Shown one piece after another: positions 24,998-33,021 of a stretch of DNA of 64,000 bases (its first letter is position 1; each line of letters opens with the position of its first letter). The notes beneath the pieces were generated by a model. It was not told the origin of the DNA. It saw nothing but the letters and a program-made list of their open reading frames with translations, and made no database searches. Source of the DNA: Streptomyces sp. SPB074 (lineage in GTDB: Bacteria; Actinomycetota; Actinomycetes; Streptomycetales; Streptomycetaceae); contig NZ_GG770539.1 of the NCBI RefSeq assembly GCF_000154905.1, positions 6,169,914 through 6,233,913 on the forward strand, given 5' to 3'. Position numbers and translations under genes: made by a program.

Positions 24998-25545
24998 TCA
25001 CTCCCGTTCGAGGTAGCTGATCGCAGCCTTCAGGAGATCCACATTGTCCCGGAAGTTCCCGACCCCGGTGTTGCAGGAGGAGCACAGCAGTCCCCGGACA
25101 CAGCCTGCGCAGCCCCGACGCGGACCGCAGTGGGTGTGGTCGTGGTCGATGTGTAGACGCCTGCCGTTCGATCGCGAGCCGCAGATTGCGCAGCCGCCCT
25201 CCTGGCTCTCCAGAGTCGCGAGATACCACGTCAGATCAACGCCGTACCTTCGGCTGATCACACGGGCGTGCACGCAGTCGCCGCACTCGGCAGCCAGTCC
25301 GTCTGAGGCGCCGCGCTTTCGGTTGAAGCGCGTCACGTCGAGCCAGCGGTCGCAGTCTCGGCACTGCTTGCGCCCCTCCGAGTCTCGCTGACCAGGGTTC
25401 CTACGGCGGACGGTGAAGGCATCCCCAGCAGTGCCAGACCTCCGCCACCGGGCGTAGTGGCTGGCGCACAAGCCTCGGGCGGAGTGCGGGTCCTCGCACC
25501 CCTCAACTGAGCAGGCACCTCACTCTCGGGGGCCTGGGAGCGCTA
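24998..25545 (-). pseudogene. HNH/endonuclease VII-like gene, 3' part, interrupted by IS
   Basis: C-terminal part of an HNH gene. The frame resumes after the IS as GACSVEGCEDPHSARGLCASHY, then carries the recombination-endonuclease-VII-like core CAICG, LHIDHDH and LLCSSCNTGVGN. The upstream half lies beyond the element at 26,644-26,874. After removing the IS and one TA copy the two parts are in the same frame, but an in-frame TGA at 25,520-25,522 separates them. The intact protein had at least three tandem C-x4-C-x8-G-x-C-x2-H zinc modules. The terminal part could be re-started from TTG 25,471. Confidence 0.85.
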
Positions 25546-26643
25546 GGGAGCGTATCGAGTCGTGATCAATCTGCGGGATGTGCCTTCGTGGCACGGTCTG
25601 GTCCGGTAGACCGTCGTACGTGACGCGAGTGCAACTGACCGACCCGGAGTGGGATTTCATTGAGCCGTACCTGCCGATCGGCGAGTACGGCCCGTACCCC
25701 GAGCGGCTGCGGCAGCAGTTCGAGGGCGTGATCTGGCGGTTCAAGACGGGCGGCCAGTGGCGGGAGATACCGGCAGAGTTCGGCGCCTGGTCGACCGTCC
25801 ACAACCGCTTCCGGCAGTGGCGTGACGCCGGGGTCTTCGAGGCCCTGCTGGAGGGCCTGATCGCGGAAGCCGCGAAGCGCGGTGAGGTGGACCTGTCCCT
25901 GGTCAGCATCGACTCCACCACCGCGCGGGCCCATCACGACGCGGCCGGCATGCACCTGGACGAGGAGGTCCTCACCGCTCTGGAGAAGGCTGCCGCCGAG
26001 GCGGAGAAGGCCAGGTCAAAGGGGGCGGCTGCGACGAACAAACCGGGCAGGAGGCCGGGAGCGATCCCGGGCGGGAAGAACGACGGCGCGTCCGGCGCCG
26101 ACGCAAACTCCGGCTGAAGGCCGCCCTGCTCGGACGCTCCAGGGGCGGGCAGACCAGCAAGATCCATGTCGCCGGCGACCGGAGGTGCCGCCCGCTGGCG
26201 TTCATCCTGACCGAGGGGCAGGCCGCCGACAGTCCGCAGTTCATCCCAGTGCTGGGGAAGGTACGGGTCCGCGGGCTCGTCGGCCGTCCCCGCACCCGGC
26301 CGGACGCGGTCGCCGCAGACAAGGCGTACTCGTCCCGCGGCAACCGTGCCCACCCGCGCAAACGCCGTATCAAAGCGGTCATCCCGGAGAAGAAGGACCA
26401 GGCCGCCAACCGGAACAAGAAGGGCTCCCACGGCGGCCGGCCCGTCAGCCACAACGCAGACCTCTACAAGGAGCGGAACACCGTCGAGCGTCTGATCAAC
26501 AAGCTCAAGGCATGGCGAGGCATCGCCACGCGCTACGACAAGACCCCCGACAGCTACCTCGCCGGACTCTACCTACGCGCCTCGATGATCTGGATCAAGG
26601 ACCTCACACGAGCAGCCTCTTGATCACAACCGAATACGCTCCC
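25546..26643 (+). mobile_element. IS5-family insertion sequence (IS427-like), 1,098 bp
   Basis: Bounded by 24-bp imperfect inverted repeats (20/24 matches; both start GGGAGCGTAT and end GTGATCAA inward). A TA duplication flanks it within a CTAG target (25,544-25,545 and 26,644-26,645). It holds one transposase gene in two frames. It is inserted inside an HNH endonuclease gene of the opposite orientation. Confidence 0.9.
25620..26623 (+). CDS. IS5-family transposase, made by programmed -1 frameshift
   Basis: OrfA starts at GTG 25,620 (TRVQLTDPEWDFIEPYLP) and ends at 26,117. OrfB is in the -1 frame and ends at 26,623. OrfA holds the N-terminal DUF4096-type domain and the first catalytic Asp (SLVSIDSTTARAHH). 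OrfB carries SKIHVAGD, the second Asp region VAADKAYSS, and the terminal Glu/Arg/Lys part NTVERLINKLKAWRGIATRYDK. A canonical slippery heptamer A AAG GGG lies in phase at 26,018-26,024, giving the fusion. Both ORFs look intact. Confidence 0.88.
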
Positions 26644-26874
26644 TAGTGGTCCTGGGGTGCCGGTGCGCCGCCAGCGGCGCCAGTGGCCCGAGCAGAAGCC
26701 ATTTCCGTAGTGGGGCAGGGCGCACCCCTTGACAGAGCAGCGGCTGTGCTGCTGCTTCACGAAGGCCGTTCCCGGATCGCCGGTCTTGGTCCAACGCTGG
26801 TAGTGCGCGGAACAGTAGCCCTTCGCCAGGTGCAAGCGGGGGCACCCGGGTACAGCGCAGGTACGCTTGAGCAC
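26644..26874 (-). pseudogene. HNH gene, 5' part, interrupted by IS
   Basis: GTG 26,874 has GGAG 5 nt upstream. It encodes two zinc modules: CAVPGCPRLHLAKGYCSAHY and CSVKGCALPHYGNGFCSGHW, each followed by a W/R-rich linker ending TGxPG. The frame then enters the IS. The rest of the gene is at 24,998-25,545. Located between the two terminase genes, a common site for phage HNH genes. Confidence 0.82.
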
Positions 26875-26994
26875 ATCGACTCCAACCAGTCGGTCGCGCC
26901 CCGGGGGTGTTCCCGCACCCGCCGGGGTTCTTCGTGCGCAATTCTACCGCGCTGCCCTGTAAGTGCCCTTGTCACGGCGCCTTTTGATGGTTAC

Positions 26995-27501
26995 TCACAC
27001 AAGGTCGGCGGGGTCGATGCCGACGACTTCGTACCGCAGTTCCCCGCCCATCTCGACCTTCGCGGGGCTGTCGAGGCCGTGGAGGCGCCGGTAGCTCTCG
27101 CGGATCGCGCGCAGCTCCCGGAGCGCGGCGAGTTTCGGGCCGTCGTCGAGGAGGGGCTTGCCATCTTCACCGAGGACGAGGCGGCCGTGGGAGTGCGCGT
27201 AGTGGGTGCGCTCCAGTACGGCGAGTGCTTCTTCGGTGAGGGCGTCGAGGCGGGCGGCTTCGCGCTGGCGGAGCGCTTCGGCGTCGTCGGCGACGATCGA
27301 GTGGAGGGCGCGGCCCACGGCCTCGTGTGCGCAGGATTTCGACTTGAGGCCCAGCTCGTCGGCGATCTGCTGAAAGCTGCGGCCCTGGGCGCGCAGGCGC
27401 GCGGCGCGCGCGTCGCGCGCGGCACCTTCGGGTGTCCTGATGAACCGGCCGTTGGCGCCGCGTGGGCCGGCGCCCTCGGGGGTCTCTGCATCACTGGCCA
27501 T
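26995..27501 (-). CDS. terS: terminase small subunit-like protein
   Basis: A 168-residue protein from ATG 27,501. Residues about 15-65 have a helix-turn-helix look (AARLRAQGRSFQQIADELG) as in small terminases that recognise pac/cos DNA. A long charged helix and the C-terminal ELRYEVVGIDPADLV follow. It lies upstream of the large subunit, separated only by the HNH/IS insertion. Assignment rests on the HTH and gene order. Confidence 0.68.
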   Translation of the reverse strand: MASDAETPEGAGPRGANGRFIRTPEGAARDARAARLRAQGRSFQQIADELGLKSKSCAHEAVGRALHSIVADDAEALRQREAARLDALTEEALAVLERTHYAHSHGRLVLGEDGKPLLDDGPKLAALRELRAIRESYRRLHGLDSPAKVEMGGELRYEVVGIDPADLV

Positions 27502-27557
27502 GACACGGAGTGTACGAGTGTGCGCCGACCGGCACCGTCCCGGTCGTCGCGCGGCGC

Positions 27558-28275
27558 CTACCCCATGCGGTAAGTCTGCGTGTCCTCCCACAGCTCCGCT
27601 GGCGTCACGCCGACTTCGCAGAAGAGCGGCGTGCCCGCGTGGTCCCGGGCGTAATGAAACGTTGTCACGACGGCTGCTGCCGCGGGAAGTCCGAGTGCCT
27701 CTGTCTCCGCCGCGATGGCCAGCCGGGCCATCGTCACGTCCGTGCCCTGTGCGGGCGCGCGACCGGTGCACTGCTGGATGTAGTGCGTGGTGCCCTCGGC
27801 CAGCGGGGCGGGCTCGGCGAGGCGCGGACACCGTGTCGAGACGGCGGGCGGGAAGTAGGCGTCGACGAGGGAGAGGGGGGGTGCCGTCCTCCAGGAGCAG
27901 CAGTCGCGTACGACGCAGGGCGGGGCCGTCGTCCGGGAGGCCGAGAGCGGCTGCGACATCGGCGGGCGGGACCTCCTCGGCGGGTGCGCCCAGGATGCGG
28001 TACGCGGTGGCCCCGGTGGTGCGCGCTCCCGGCCCTCGCCTGCCCGCCGGGCGGGCGAGGGGCTGCTCGGCGACCACGAAGCCCGCGCCTTGCCGGGCGA
28101 CGACCGCGCCGTCGGTGCGGAGCACGTCCATCGCCTTCACGACGGTCGCGCGCGACACCCCCCATTCCTCGGCGAGGTCTCGCCCCGAGGGCAGGAGGTC
28201 GCCGGGCCCGAACTCGCCCTCGGTGATGCGCGCCCGCAGCGCGTCCACGATCTGCTCGTACTTCAGCACTGCCAC
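27558..28275 (-). pseudogene. GntR-family regulator, frameshifted
   Basis: Start GTG 28,275 (GGAGG 5 nt upstream). The N-terminal winged helix (LKYEQIVDALRARITEGEFGPGDLLPSGRDLAEEWGVSR region, residues 3-40) is canonical GntR. The C-terminal part is a UTRA-type effector domain ending in a different frame at 27,558. The two halves join at a run of seven C (G on plus strand, 27,875-27,881). Removing one base restores DGTPLSLVDAYFPP, the normal family sequence. It may be inactive, or the run may be a sequencing or phase-variation site. Confidence 0.8.
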
Positions 28276-28471
28276 GGCAACCTCCGCTTGATTGGACCGG
28301 TTAACCGTCAAGGCAGACCGGCGCCGTACTGCCCGAGAAAGGGCGTGAGCGCTCTCGATGCGGGTGACTGCGGGTAATCGCTCCTTCGGGTAACTTGCCC
28401 TCGAGCAACCGCCTTTGCCCCCCTCGCTGCCGGTACGGTCCCGCCGTTCGAACCTGCCTACCGGAGGACCA

Positions 28472-28933
28472 GTGCACACCCACTTCAAGAGGGCCGCGGC
28501 TGCCGCCTGCGGGCTCATCGCTGCGCTCGCGCTCACCTCCTGCTCCGGTTCCGCCCCGGCGACCACCAGCGACGCCGCACCCCGCAAGGCAAGCGGCGCT
28601 CCTGCTGCGACGAAGGAGGCGCCGGCCGCGAGCGCCGATGTGCGGATCGTGAAGAGCGGCGTGGAGGACCACCCGACGTGGGGGCCCGGCGCGTACGTCG
28701 TCCACTACGAAATCACGAACCACAGCACCGTTGCGGCGGGCTACTTCGCCCAGATCGAATTCCTGGACGCGGACAAGGACGTGCTCGGGACGACGGGGAT
28801 CACGGCCGACAAACTAGGCGCCGGGAAGACAAGCACGGGCGACACGGCGCCGCTCGACGTCGAGATCCGGAACGGGAAGATGACGGATATCCGCTCCGTG
28901 CGCGTGTCCGAGGTGGACCGCACGGCCAGCTGA
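28472..28933 (+). CDS. secreted lipoprotein
   Basis: A 153-residue protein from GTG 28,472 with GGAGG just upstream. It has a signal peptide (HTHFKRAAAAACGLIAALALTSC) with lipobox LTSC at about 21-24, a Thr/Ala/Lys-rich linker, then a beta-rich domain of about 95 residues (VRIVKSGVEDHPTWGPG..., YVVHYEITNHSTVAAG) resembling FxLYD-like extracellular folds. It is likely anchored to the outer face of the membrane and expressed from the prophage. A strong hairpin follows the gene. Confidence 0.75.
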   Translation: MHTHFKRAAAAACGLIAALALTSCSGSAPATTSDAAPRKASGAPAATKEAPAASADVRIVKSGVEDHPTWGPGAYVVHYEITNHSTVAAGYFAQIEFLDADKDVLGTTGITADKLGAGKTSTGDTAPLDVEIRNGKMTDIRSVRVSEVDRTAS

Positions 28934-28950
28934 CCGGCCGGAAACGAAGG

Positions 28951-28982
28951 AGGCCCCGACAAGGGGGGGGATGTCGGGGCCT
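28951..28982 (+). terminator. hairpin terminator after lipoprotein gene
   Basis: A perfect 11-bp stem (AGGCCCCGACA / TGTCGGGGCCT) with a G-rich 10-nt loop, 18 nt after the stop. Only two T follow, typical of actinobacterial terminators. It probably also stops the convergent transcript from the right. Confidence 0.8.
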
Positions 28983-29031
28983 TCCGGGCGGACGATTCCA
29001 AGCCTAGCGCCATGCCGTGCTTGAGGGGCCG

Positions 29032-29760
29032 TCAGCGGGTGATGCGGAAGAAGTGGTCGTCGTCGTGACCGTTCGCGGTCAGCCCGGCGCAGGCGAGCGC
29101 CGTACGTGCCTGCGCACGAAGTAGGGCCTCCACCGAGTTCAAATCGAAGGGGTCCACCTCGTCGCTCCCGTGTGCGACCAGCCACACGCCGTCGGCGTCC
29201 GCGTCGTACAGGTGCACGCCCGAGGTGTGGAAGAGGAAGTCGTCGTCGCCCAGGTACTCGATGTGGGCGAAGGGAACGCGGTGGGAGACCAGGGCGTCGT
29301 GTGCGACGTCCTGGATTGCCCTGCGGGGGGCGTTCGCGGTGTCGCGGATCTCGGCGAGGCGCTGGAGCTGCTGGCCGATCCCGAGGTTGAGGAGCGGCGC
29401 GGAGGCGTGCGGCCACACCTCTCGGGCGGCGGCCACGTAGTCAGCCCCGGCCAGGACGATGACCACCCGAGCATCCGCGTGGCCGAGGGCGGCGGCCTGG
29501 GCGCGGAGTTCGGCGGGTGTGACGGCGTCGGGGTCGGTGATGCGGGTCTCGTACGGGAGGAGCGGGGTGTCGAGACTGACGAGGCCGTGGCGACCGGACA
29601 GTACCTGGACGGTTCCTCCGTCGGCGGTGAGGGCTTCGGCGGTACGGCGGGCGGCGCGGTGGTAGCCGCCGGTGTAGAGGTCCCGGGCGGGGACGGGCTT
29701 CGGTGTGGGGAGCTTGCTCGCGGAGCAGGGGATGAGGACGAGGGGACCGGTGGTACGCAC
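29032..29760 (-). CDS. DUF6884-like protein
   Basis: A 242-residue protein; GTG 29,760 has AAGGAG 6 nt upstream. It begins VLIPCSASKLPTPKPVPARDLYTG and includes LSGRHGLVSLDTPLLPYE and YVAAAREVWP, the pattern of the DUF6884 family. These proteins have been linked by distant similarity to tRNA-guanine transglycosylase folds, but their activity is unproven. It ends the operon that starts at the regulon promoter near 30.74 kb. Confidence 0.65.
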   Translation of the reverse strand: MRTTGPLVLIPCSASKLPTPKPVPARDLYTGGYHRAARRTAEALTADGGTVQVLSGRHGLVSLDTPLLPYETRITDPDAVTPAELRAQAAALGHADARVVIVLAGADYVAAAREVWPHASAPLLNLGIGQQLQRLAEIRDTANAPRRAIQDVAHDALVSHRVPFAHIEYLGDDDFLFHTSGVHLYDADADGVWLVAHGSDEVDPFDLNSVEALLRAQARTALACAGLTANGHDDDHFFRITR

Positions 29761-29813
29761 GTGGTTCTCCTTGGGCGAGGCCGGGCGCGCGTCGGGGCGC
29801 GCCCGGCGAGGGG

Positions 29814-30569
29814 CTAGAGGTCGGCGACGAGGACTGTCGCGTTGTCGGCGTACTGGCGGCCGTCGTCCTCGGACGTCTTCAGGGATGTTTCGACGGCGGT
29901 GTTCACGAAGCGGCGCGCGGCCTCGCCCGGCGTACCGGTGAGGAAGTCGGGAAGGGCGTGTCCGGAGTCCTCGTGAGGCTCGTACGCGCCGTCGCTCGCC
30001 AGCAGGAGGCGCAGACCGGACGGGCCCGGGACCGTCGCAGTCTCGATGGCGGGGTGTCCGTACGCGCTCCGGACGGAATCGTCGTCGGAGGAGTCGCCGA
30101 GGTAGCTGGTGATGATGTTGCGGTTGCCGCCGTTGTGCGCGCTGCACGGCGGGTAGACGCGGCGGAGGTTGTGGTCCTGCGTCAGCCTGCGGGCAGTGCC
30201 CTGCTGGATTGCGTAAGCGCGGCAGTCTCCGGCCCACGCGATCGTGAGGGGCTTACCCGGGAGGTGGACGGCCACGATCGCGGCGGCGCTGGGCTCGTAG
30301 CGGCGGGTGTGGGAGTCCTGGCGCAGCGGGTCGGCGGCGTATGCCTTGTAGACGGCGCGCAGCCCTGCTTCGGCATTGAGTCGGCGGGCGGCGGCACGGG
30401 CGAGGCGCGCGGCTGCGATGCGGACCCAGTCGCGGATGTGGGGGCGGTCCCCGATGCCGTCGAGCACGACGTAGGCGCGGGCGCCGCTGACGGGGTCGGT
30501 ACGGAAGGCTGTGGCGTCGCACTGGTTGCCGCGAAGGCCGATGTGCTGGGCGGTGGCGTAGGTGCGCAT
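29814..30569 (-). CDS. PP2C-family protein phosphatase
   Basis: A 251-residue PPM-type Ser/Thr phosphatase. Metal-binding motifs are visible: VVLDGIGD near 37, IAWAGDCRAYAIQ near 110, LLLASDGAYE near 190 and YADNATVLVADL at the C-terminus. The family removes phosphate from Ser/Thr with two Mn or Mg ions. It may act on host Hanks-type kinase substrates, but this is inference. It is the second gene of the operon. Confidence 0.82.
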   Translation of the reverse strand: MRTYATAQHIGLRGNQCDATAFRTDPVSGARAYVVLDGIGDRPHIRDWVRIAAARLARAAARRLNAEAGLRAVYKAYAADPLRQDSHTRRYEPSAAAIVAVHLPGKPLTIAWAGDCRAYAIQQGTARRLTQDHNLRRVYPPCSAHNGGNRNIITSYLGDSSDDDSVRSAYGHPAIETATVPGPSGLRLLLASDGAYEPHEDSGHALPDFLTGTPGEAARRFVNTAVETSLKTSEDDGRQYADNATVLVADL

Positions 30570-30612
30570 CGTGAAGGTCCGATCTGTGAGATGTGAGCGG
30601 CGGGCGGGCCGG

Positions 30613-30675
30613 TCAGCGCGTGGTGGCGGTGACGGCGACGGCGTCTTCGGTGCTGGTGATGTGGGTGCGAGCCAT
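30613..30675 (-). CDS. 20-residue leader peptide
   Basis: ATG 30,675 with AGAGGAG 6 nt upstream. The product is MARTHITSTEDAVAVTATTR. It is the first ORF after the regulon promoter and lies 43 nt before the PP2C gene. It may be a leader peptide or simply a small phage protein. Confidence 0.5.
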   Translation of the reverse strand: MARTHITSTEDAVAVTATTR

Positions 30676-30712
30676 GGGTGTCTCCTCTGGCCGTTGGGGC
30701 CGTGCAGAGAAC

Positions 30713-30760
30713 ACGATATGCCTAAGCGTTAGGCAATGTCAAAACACTAGGCAATGTTGG
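30713..30760 (-). promoter_or_regulatory. phage regulon promoter/operator 1
   Basis: On the minus strand: -35 TTGACA (30,742-30,737), 18-nt spacer, -10 TATCGT (30,718-30,713). The spacer contains the palindrome GCCTAACG-CTTAGGC, and a further half-site TGCCTAG lies just upstream. It drives the leader peptide, PP2C and DUF6884 genes. Four other sites in the window share the layout. Confidence 0.75.
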
Positions 30761-30888
30761 GCGTGTTGGCGTAGCGAGTGAGTTGCAGGGACTGCGTGAT
30801 CTCCCTCGCTCTCCTCACTCAACCGGGTGAGCGGCCGATAAAAGCGCGTGCGCACAGTCGAGCTGGGGCGGTACGTTCTCCTCGTCCA

Positions 30889-31004
30889 GGTGCGAAGGCG
30901 CGGGTTACTTCCACTGGTAATGGAGAGGTTGCGGGTTCGAATCCCGTCACCACCTCGGGTGGTGTAGCTCAACGGCAGAGCGCTTATTACCCGCTCCAAC
31001 TCGA
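30889..31004 (+). ncRNA. Y RNA-like, Y1: permuted tRNA mimic
   Basis: An outer stem GCGGGT/ACCCGC (30,900-30,905 with 30,989-30,994) encloses tRNA parts in permuted order. The T-arm GCGGG-TTCGAAT-CCCGT is at 30,931-30,947. The acceptor stem CACCACC/GGTGGTG closes with only TCG (30,948-30,964). The D-arm GCTC-AACGGCA-GAGC is at 30,967-30,981. A TACTT follows the 5' stem strand and a CCA/TGG hairpin replaces the anticodon side. This is the design known for bacterial Y RNAs (YrlA), which tether to Ro60. The Ro60 gene starts 290 nt downstream. Confidence 0.82.
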
Positions 31005-31022
31005 TCTCTGGACACCACGCTT

Positions 31023-31078
31023 GCACCTCCCGGTGCGCCGACACTGCGGCTACTTCTTCTGGTGAACCGCCGCACGTC
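31023..31078 (+). ncRNA. Y RNA-like, Y2: minimal stem without tRNA module
   Basis: Stem GAC-ACT-GCGGC (31,040-31,050) pairs with GCCGC-AC-GTC (31,069-31,078) around an 18-nt loop starting TACTTC. The stem, its internal loop and the TACTTC after it match Y3, but the tRNA-like domain is absent. A GCACC/GGTGC hairpin (31,023-31,036) precedes it. It may be a minimal Ro60 ligand or a remnant of a Y RNA. Confidence 0.55.
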
Positions 31079-31100
31079 ACCTTGATCTCGGGAGGCACCA

Positions 31101-31232
31101 GCACCGGGGCGCCCGGTGCGCCGACATGCGGATACTTCTGTCTCTCACACAGGGGACCCGGGTTCGAATCCCGGCGGCTCGACCACGCGTCGGGTCGTGG
31201 TGCAGCGGCCCAGCATCCTCGTCTCCGCCGTC
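31101..31232 (+). ncRNA. Y RNA-like, Y3: permuted tRNA mimic with encoded CCA
   Basis: Outer stem GAC-AT-GCGGA (31,123-31,132) with TCCGC-C-GTC (31,224-31,232). Inside are TACTTC, a CTGT/ACAG hairpin, the T-arm CCGGG-TTCGAAT-CCCGG (31,158-31,174), and an acceptor 3' strand CGGCTCG followed by ACCA. The 5' strand CGGGTCG (31,191-31,197, two G-U pairs) and D-arm GTGC/GCAT follow. A perfect GCACCGGG/CCCGGTGC hairpin precedes it. The permuted order excludes an ordinary tRNA. Confidence 0.8.
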
Positions 31233-31291
31233 ACTTCCGATCTAGGGCGCCCCCTGCTGCGCGCCTCCCCTCCCATGAAGGAGGGGTTCTC

Positions 31292-32941
31292 GTGTCCCGC
31301 TTCAACCGTCCCGCCGTCCGCACGGCCGCGACATCGCCGGTCGCCACCATCCCCGGCCCCGCACGCACGCACGAGGGCGGCGTCGGCTACGCCCGGGACC
31401 CGCGCGGGGAACTCTTCCTCCTCGCCGTCACCAACCTCGTCGGGCAGCGCACCTTCTACGAGGCGGCCGAGACGCGCGACGACCGCTTCACCCAGCTCGT
31501 GCGCCACCTGGCCGTCGACGACCCGGTCTGGACGGCCGGCCTCCTCGGCTGGCTGCGCGGCGAAGGCAACCTGCGCACCGCCGCGCTCGTCGGCGCCGCC
31601 GAGGCCGTCCACGCCCGCTTGGAGGCAGAACGTGCCGCCTCCCTCCGCCCGGGGCCGACCGCCGTCACCGGCGCCGTCCCGTACTCGAACCGCCGCCTCA
31701 TCGCCTCCGTGCTCCAGCGCGCGGACGAGCCGGGGGAGCTGCTCGCCTACTGGCGGAGCCGGTTCGGCGCCCGCCTGCCCCAGCCCGTGAAGCGCGGTGT
31801 CGCGGACGCCGTCCAGCGGCTCTACACCGAGCGGTCCCTGCTCAAGTACGACACGGCCTCGCACGGCTTCCGCTTCGGGGATGTCCTGGAGCTGGTGCAC
31901 GCGCGCCCGGCTGTCGACCGGCCCGCGCAGGGCGACCTCTTCAAGCACGCCATCGACCGGCGTCACGGCCGCGAGGGTGCCCCCGCCGCGCTCCCTCTCC
32001 TCGTCGAGCGGGAGCGCCTGGCCGCGCTGCCCGTCGCCAAGCGTCGCGAGGTGCTTCGCGACCCGGAGCGGCTGTCGCGTGCCGGGATGACCTGGGAAGC
32101 GCTCGCGGGGTGGCTCCAGGGCCCGATGGACGCGGCGGCGTGGGAGGCCGTGATCCCGGCGATGGGATACATGGCGCTCCTGCGCAACCTCCGGAACTTC
32201 GACCAGGCGGGCGTCCGCGACGAGGTCACCGAGCGCGTCGCCGCGCGCCTGGGCGACCCGGAGGAGGTGGCGCGCTCCCGCCAGCTCCCCATGCGGTTCT
32301 ACTCGGCCTACAAGGCCGCGCCGTCGCTGCGGTGGGGGCACGCCCTGGAGAAGGCACTCGCCGCGGCGCTCTCCTCCGTGCCGGAGCTACCGGGACGGAC
32401 CCTCGTCCTCGTCGACACCTCTACCTCGATGCAGGAGAACTTCTCGAAGGACGGGACGGTGGCACGCTGGGACGCTGCCGCGCTCTTCGGGATCGCCCTC
32501 GGGCAGCGCTGCGCGAGCGCTGACGTGGTGTCGTACTCCTCGGCGCGCTACTACCTGCGCGACGCGCCGGGAGCGAAGACGCGCGGCTTCCCGATGCGCG
32601 GCGGCGAGGCGCTGCTCCGGGCCGTCGAGCGATGGGACCGGGACGGATACTTCCTCGGCGGTGGCACGGACACGGCCGCCGCCCTGCGTGAGCAGTACCG
32701 GGGGCATGACCGCGTCGTGATCGTCACGGACGAGCAGTCCGGCGCCGACCCGACTGAGGTGGACCGGTCGGTCCCGGCGACGGTGCCGATGTACACGTGG
32801 AACCTCGCCGGGTACGAGCGCGGGCACGCGCCCTTGGGCAGCCCGGCCCGGCACGCCTTCGGCGGGCTCACGGACGCGGCCTTCCGGATGATCCCGCTCC
32901 TGGAGCGCGGGCGGGACGCCGCCTGGCCCTGGGAAGGCTGA
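31292..32941 (+). CDS. rsr: Ro60/TROVE-domain RNA-binding protein
   Basis: A 549-residue protein from GTG 31,292 with AAGGAGG upstream. The N-terminal two-thirds is the ring of HEAT-like repeats (FLLAVTNLVGQRTFYE, LLGWLRGEGNLRTAALVGA). The C-terminal third is a von Willebrand A domain with a MIDAS motif DTSTSM and GGGTDTAAAL. Ro60 binds misfolded RNA ends in its central hole and Y RNA on its outer face, and in bacteria it can join exoribonucleases. The three Y-like RNAs immediately upstream support a functional RNP. Confidence 0.92.
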   Translation: MSRFNRPAVRTAATSPVATIPGPARTHEGGVGYARDPRGELFLLAVTNLVGQRTFYEAAETRDDRFTQLVRHLAVDDPVWTAGLLGWLRGEGNLRTAALVGAAEAVHARLEAERAASLRPGPTAVTGAVPYSNRRLIASVLQRADEPGELLAYWRSRFGARLPQPVKRGVADAVQRLYTERSLLKYDTASHGFRFGDVLELVHARPAVDRPAQGDLFKHAIDRRHGREGAPAALPLLVERERLAALPVAKRREVLRDPERLSRAGMTWEALAGWLQGPMDAAAWEAVIPAMGYMALLRNLRNFDQAGVRDEVTERVAARLGDPEEVARSRQLPMRFYSAYKAAPSLRWGHALEKALAAALSSVPELPGRTLVLVDTSTSMQENFSKDGTVARWDAAALFGIALGQRCASADVVSYSSARYYLRDAPGAKTRGFPMRGGEALLRAVERWDRDGYFLGGGTDTAAALREQYRGHDRVVIVTDEQSGADPTEVDRSVPATVPMYTWNLAGYERGHAPLGSPARHAFGGLTDAAFRMIPLLERGRDAAWPWEG

Positions 32942-33021
32942 GTGGGACGCGAGGGACCTCCGTCGTTCGGTGAGTCTCTCGCGCCTTCGGCAGGCTGGTC
33001 CTGCGCGGGCCGAGAGGCGGC

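Noticed and set aside
26876..26960. Possible minus-strand tRNA
   Set aside because: Some D-loop-like letters occur, but there is no TTCGA T-loop and no complementary acceptor stem.
30739..31104. Open frames on both strands across the Y RNA region
   Set aside because: Their translation derives from tRNA-like arms (the RGGDGIRTRN type artefact), and the RNA structures explain the sequence.
31141..31200. Conventional tRNA with CCA end
   Set aside because: The T-arm and CCA occur before the matching 5' acceptor strand and D-arm, and no anticodon arm fits, so a permuted Y RNA is the better explanation.
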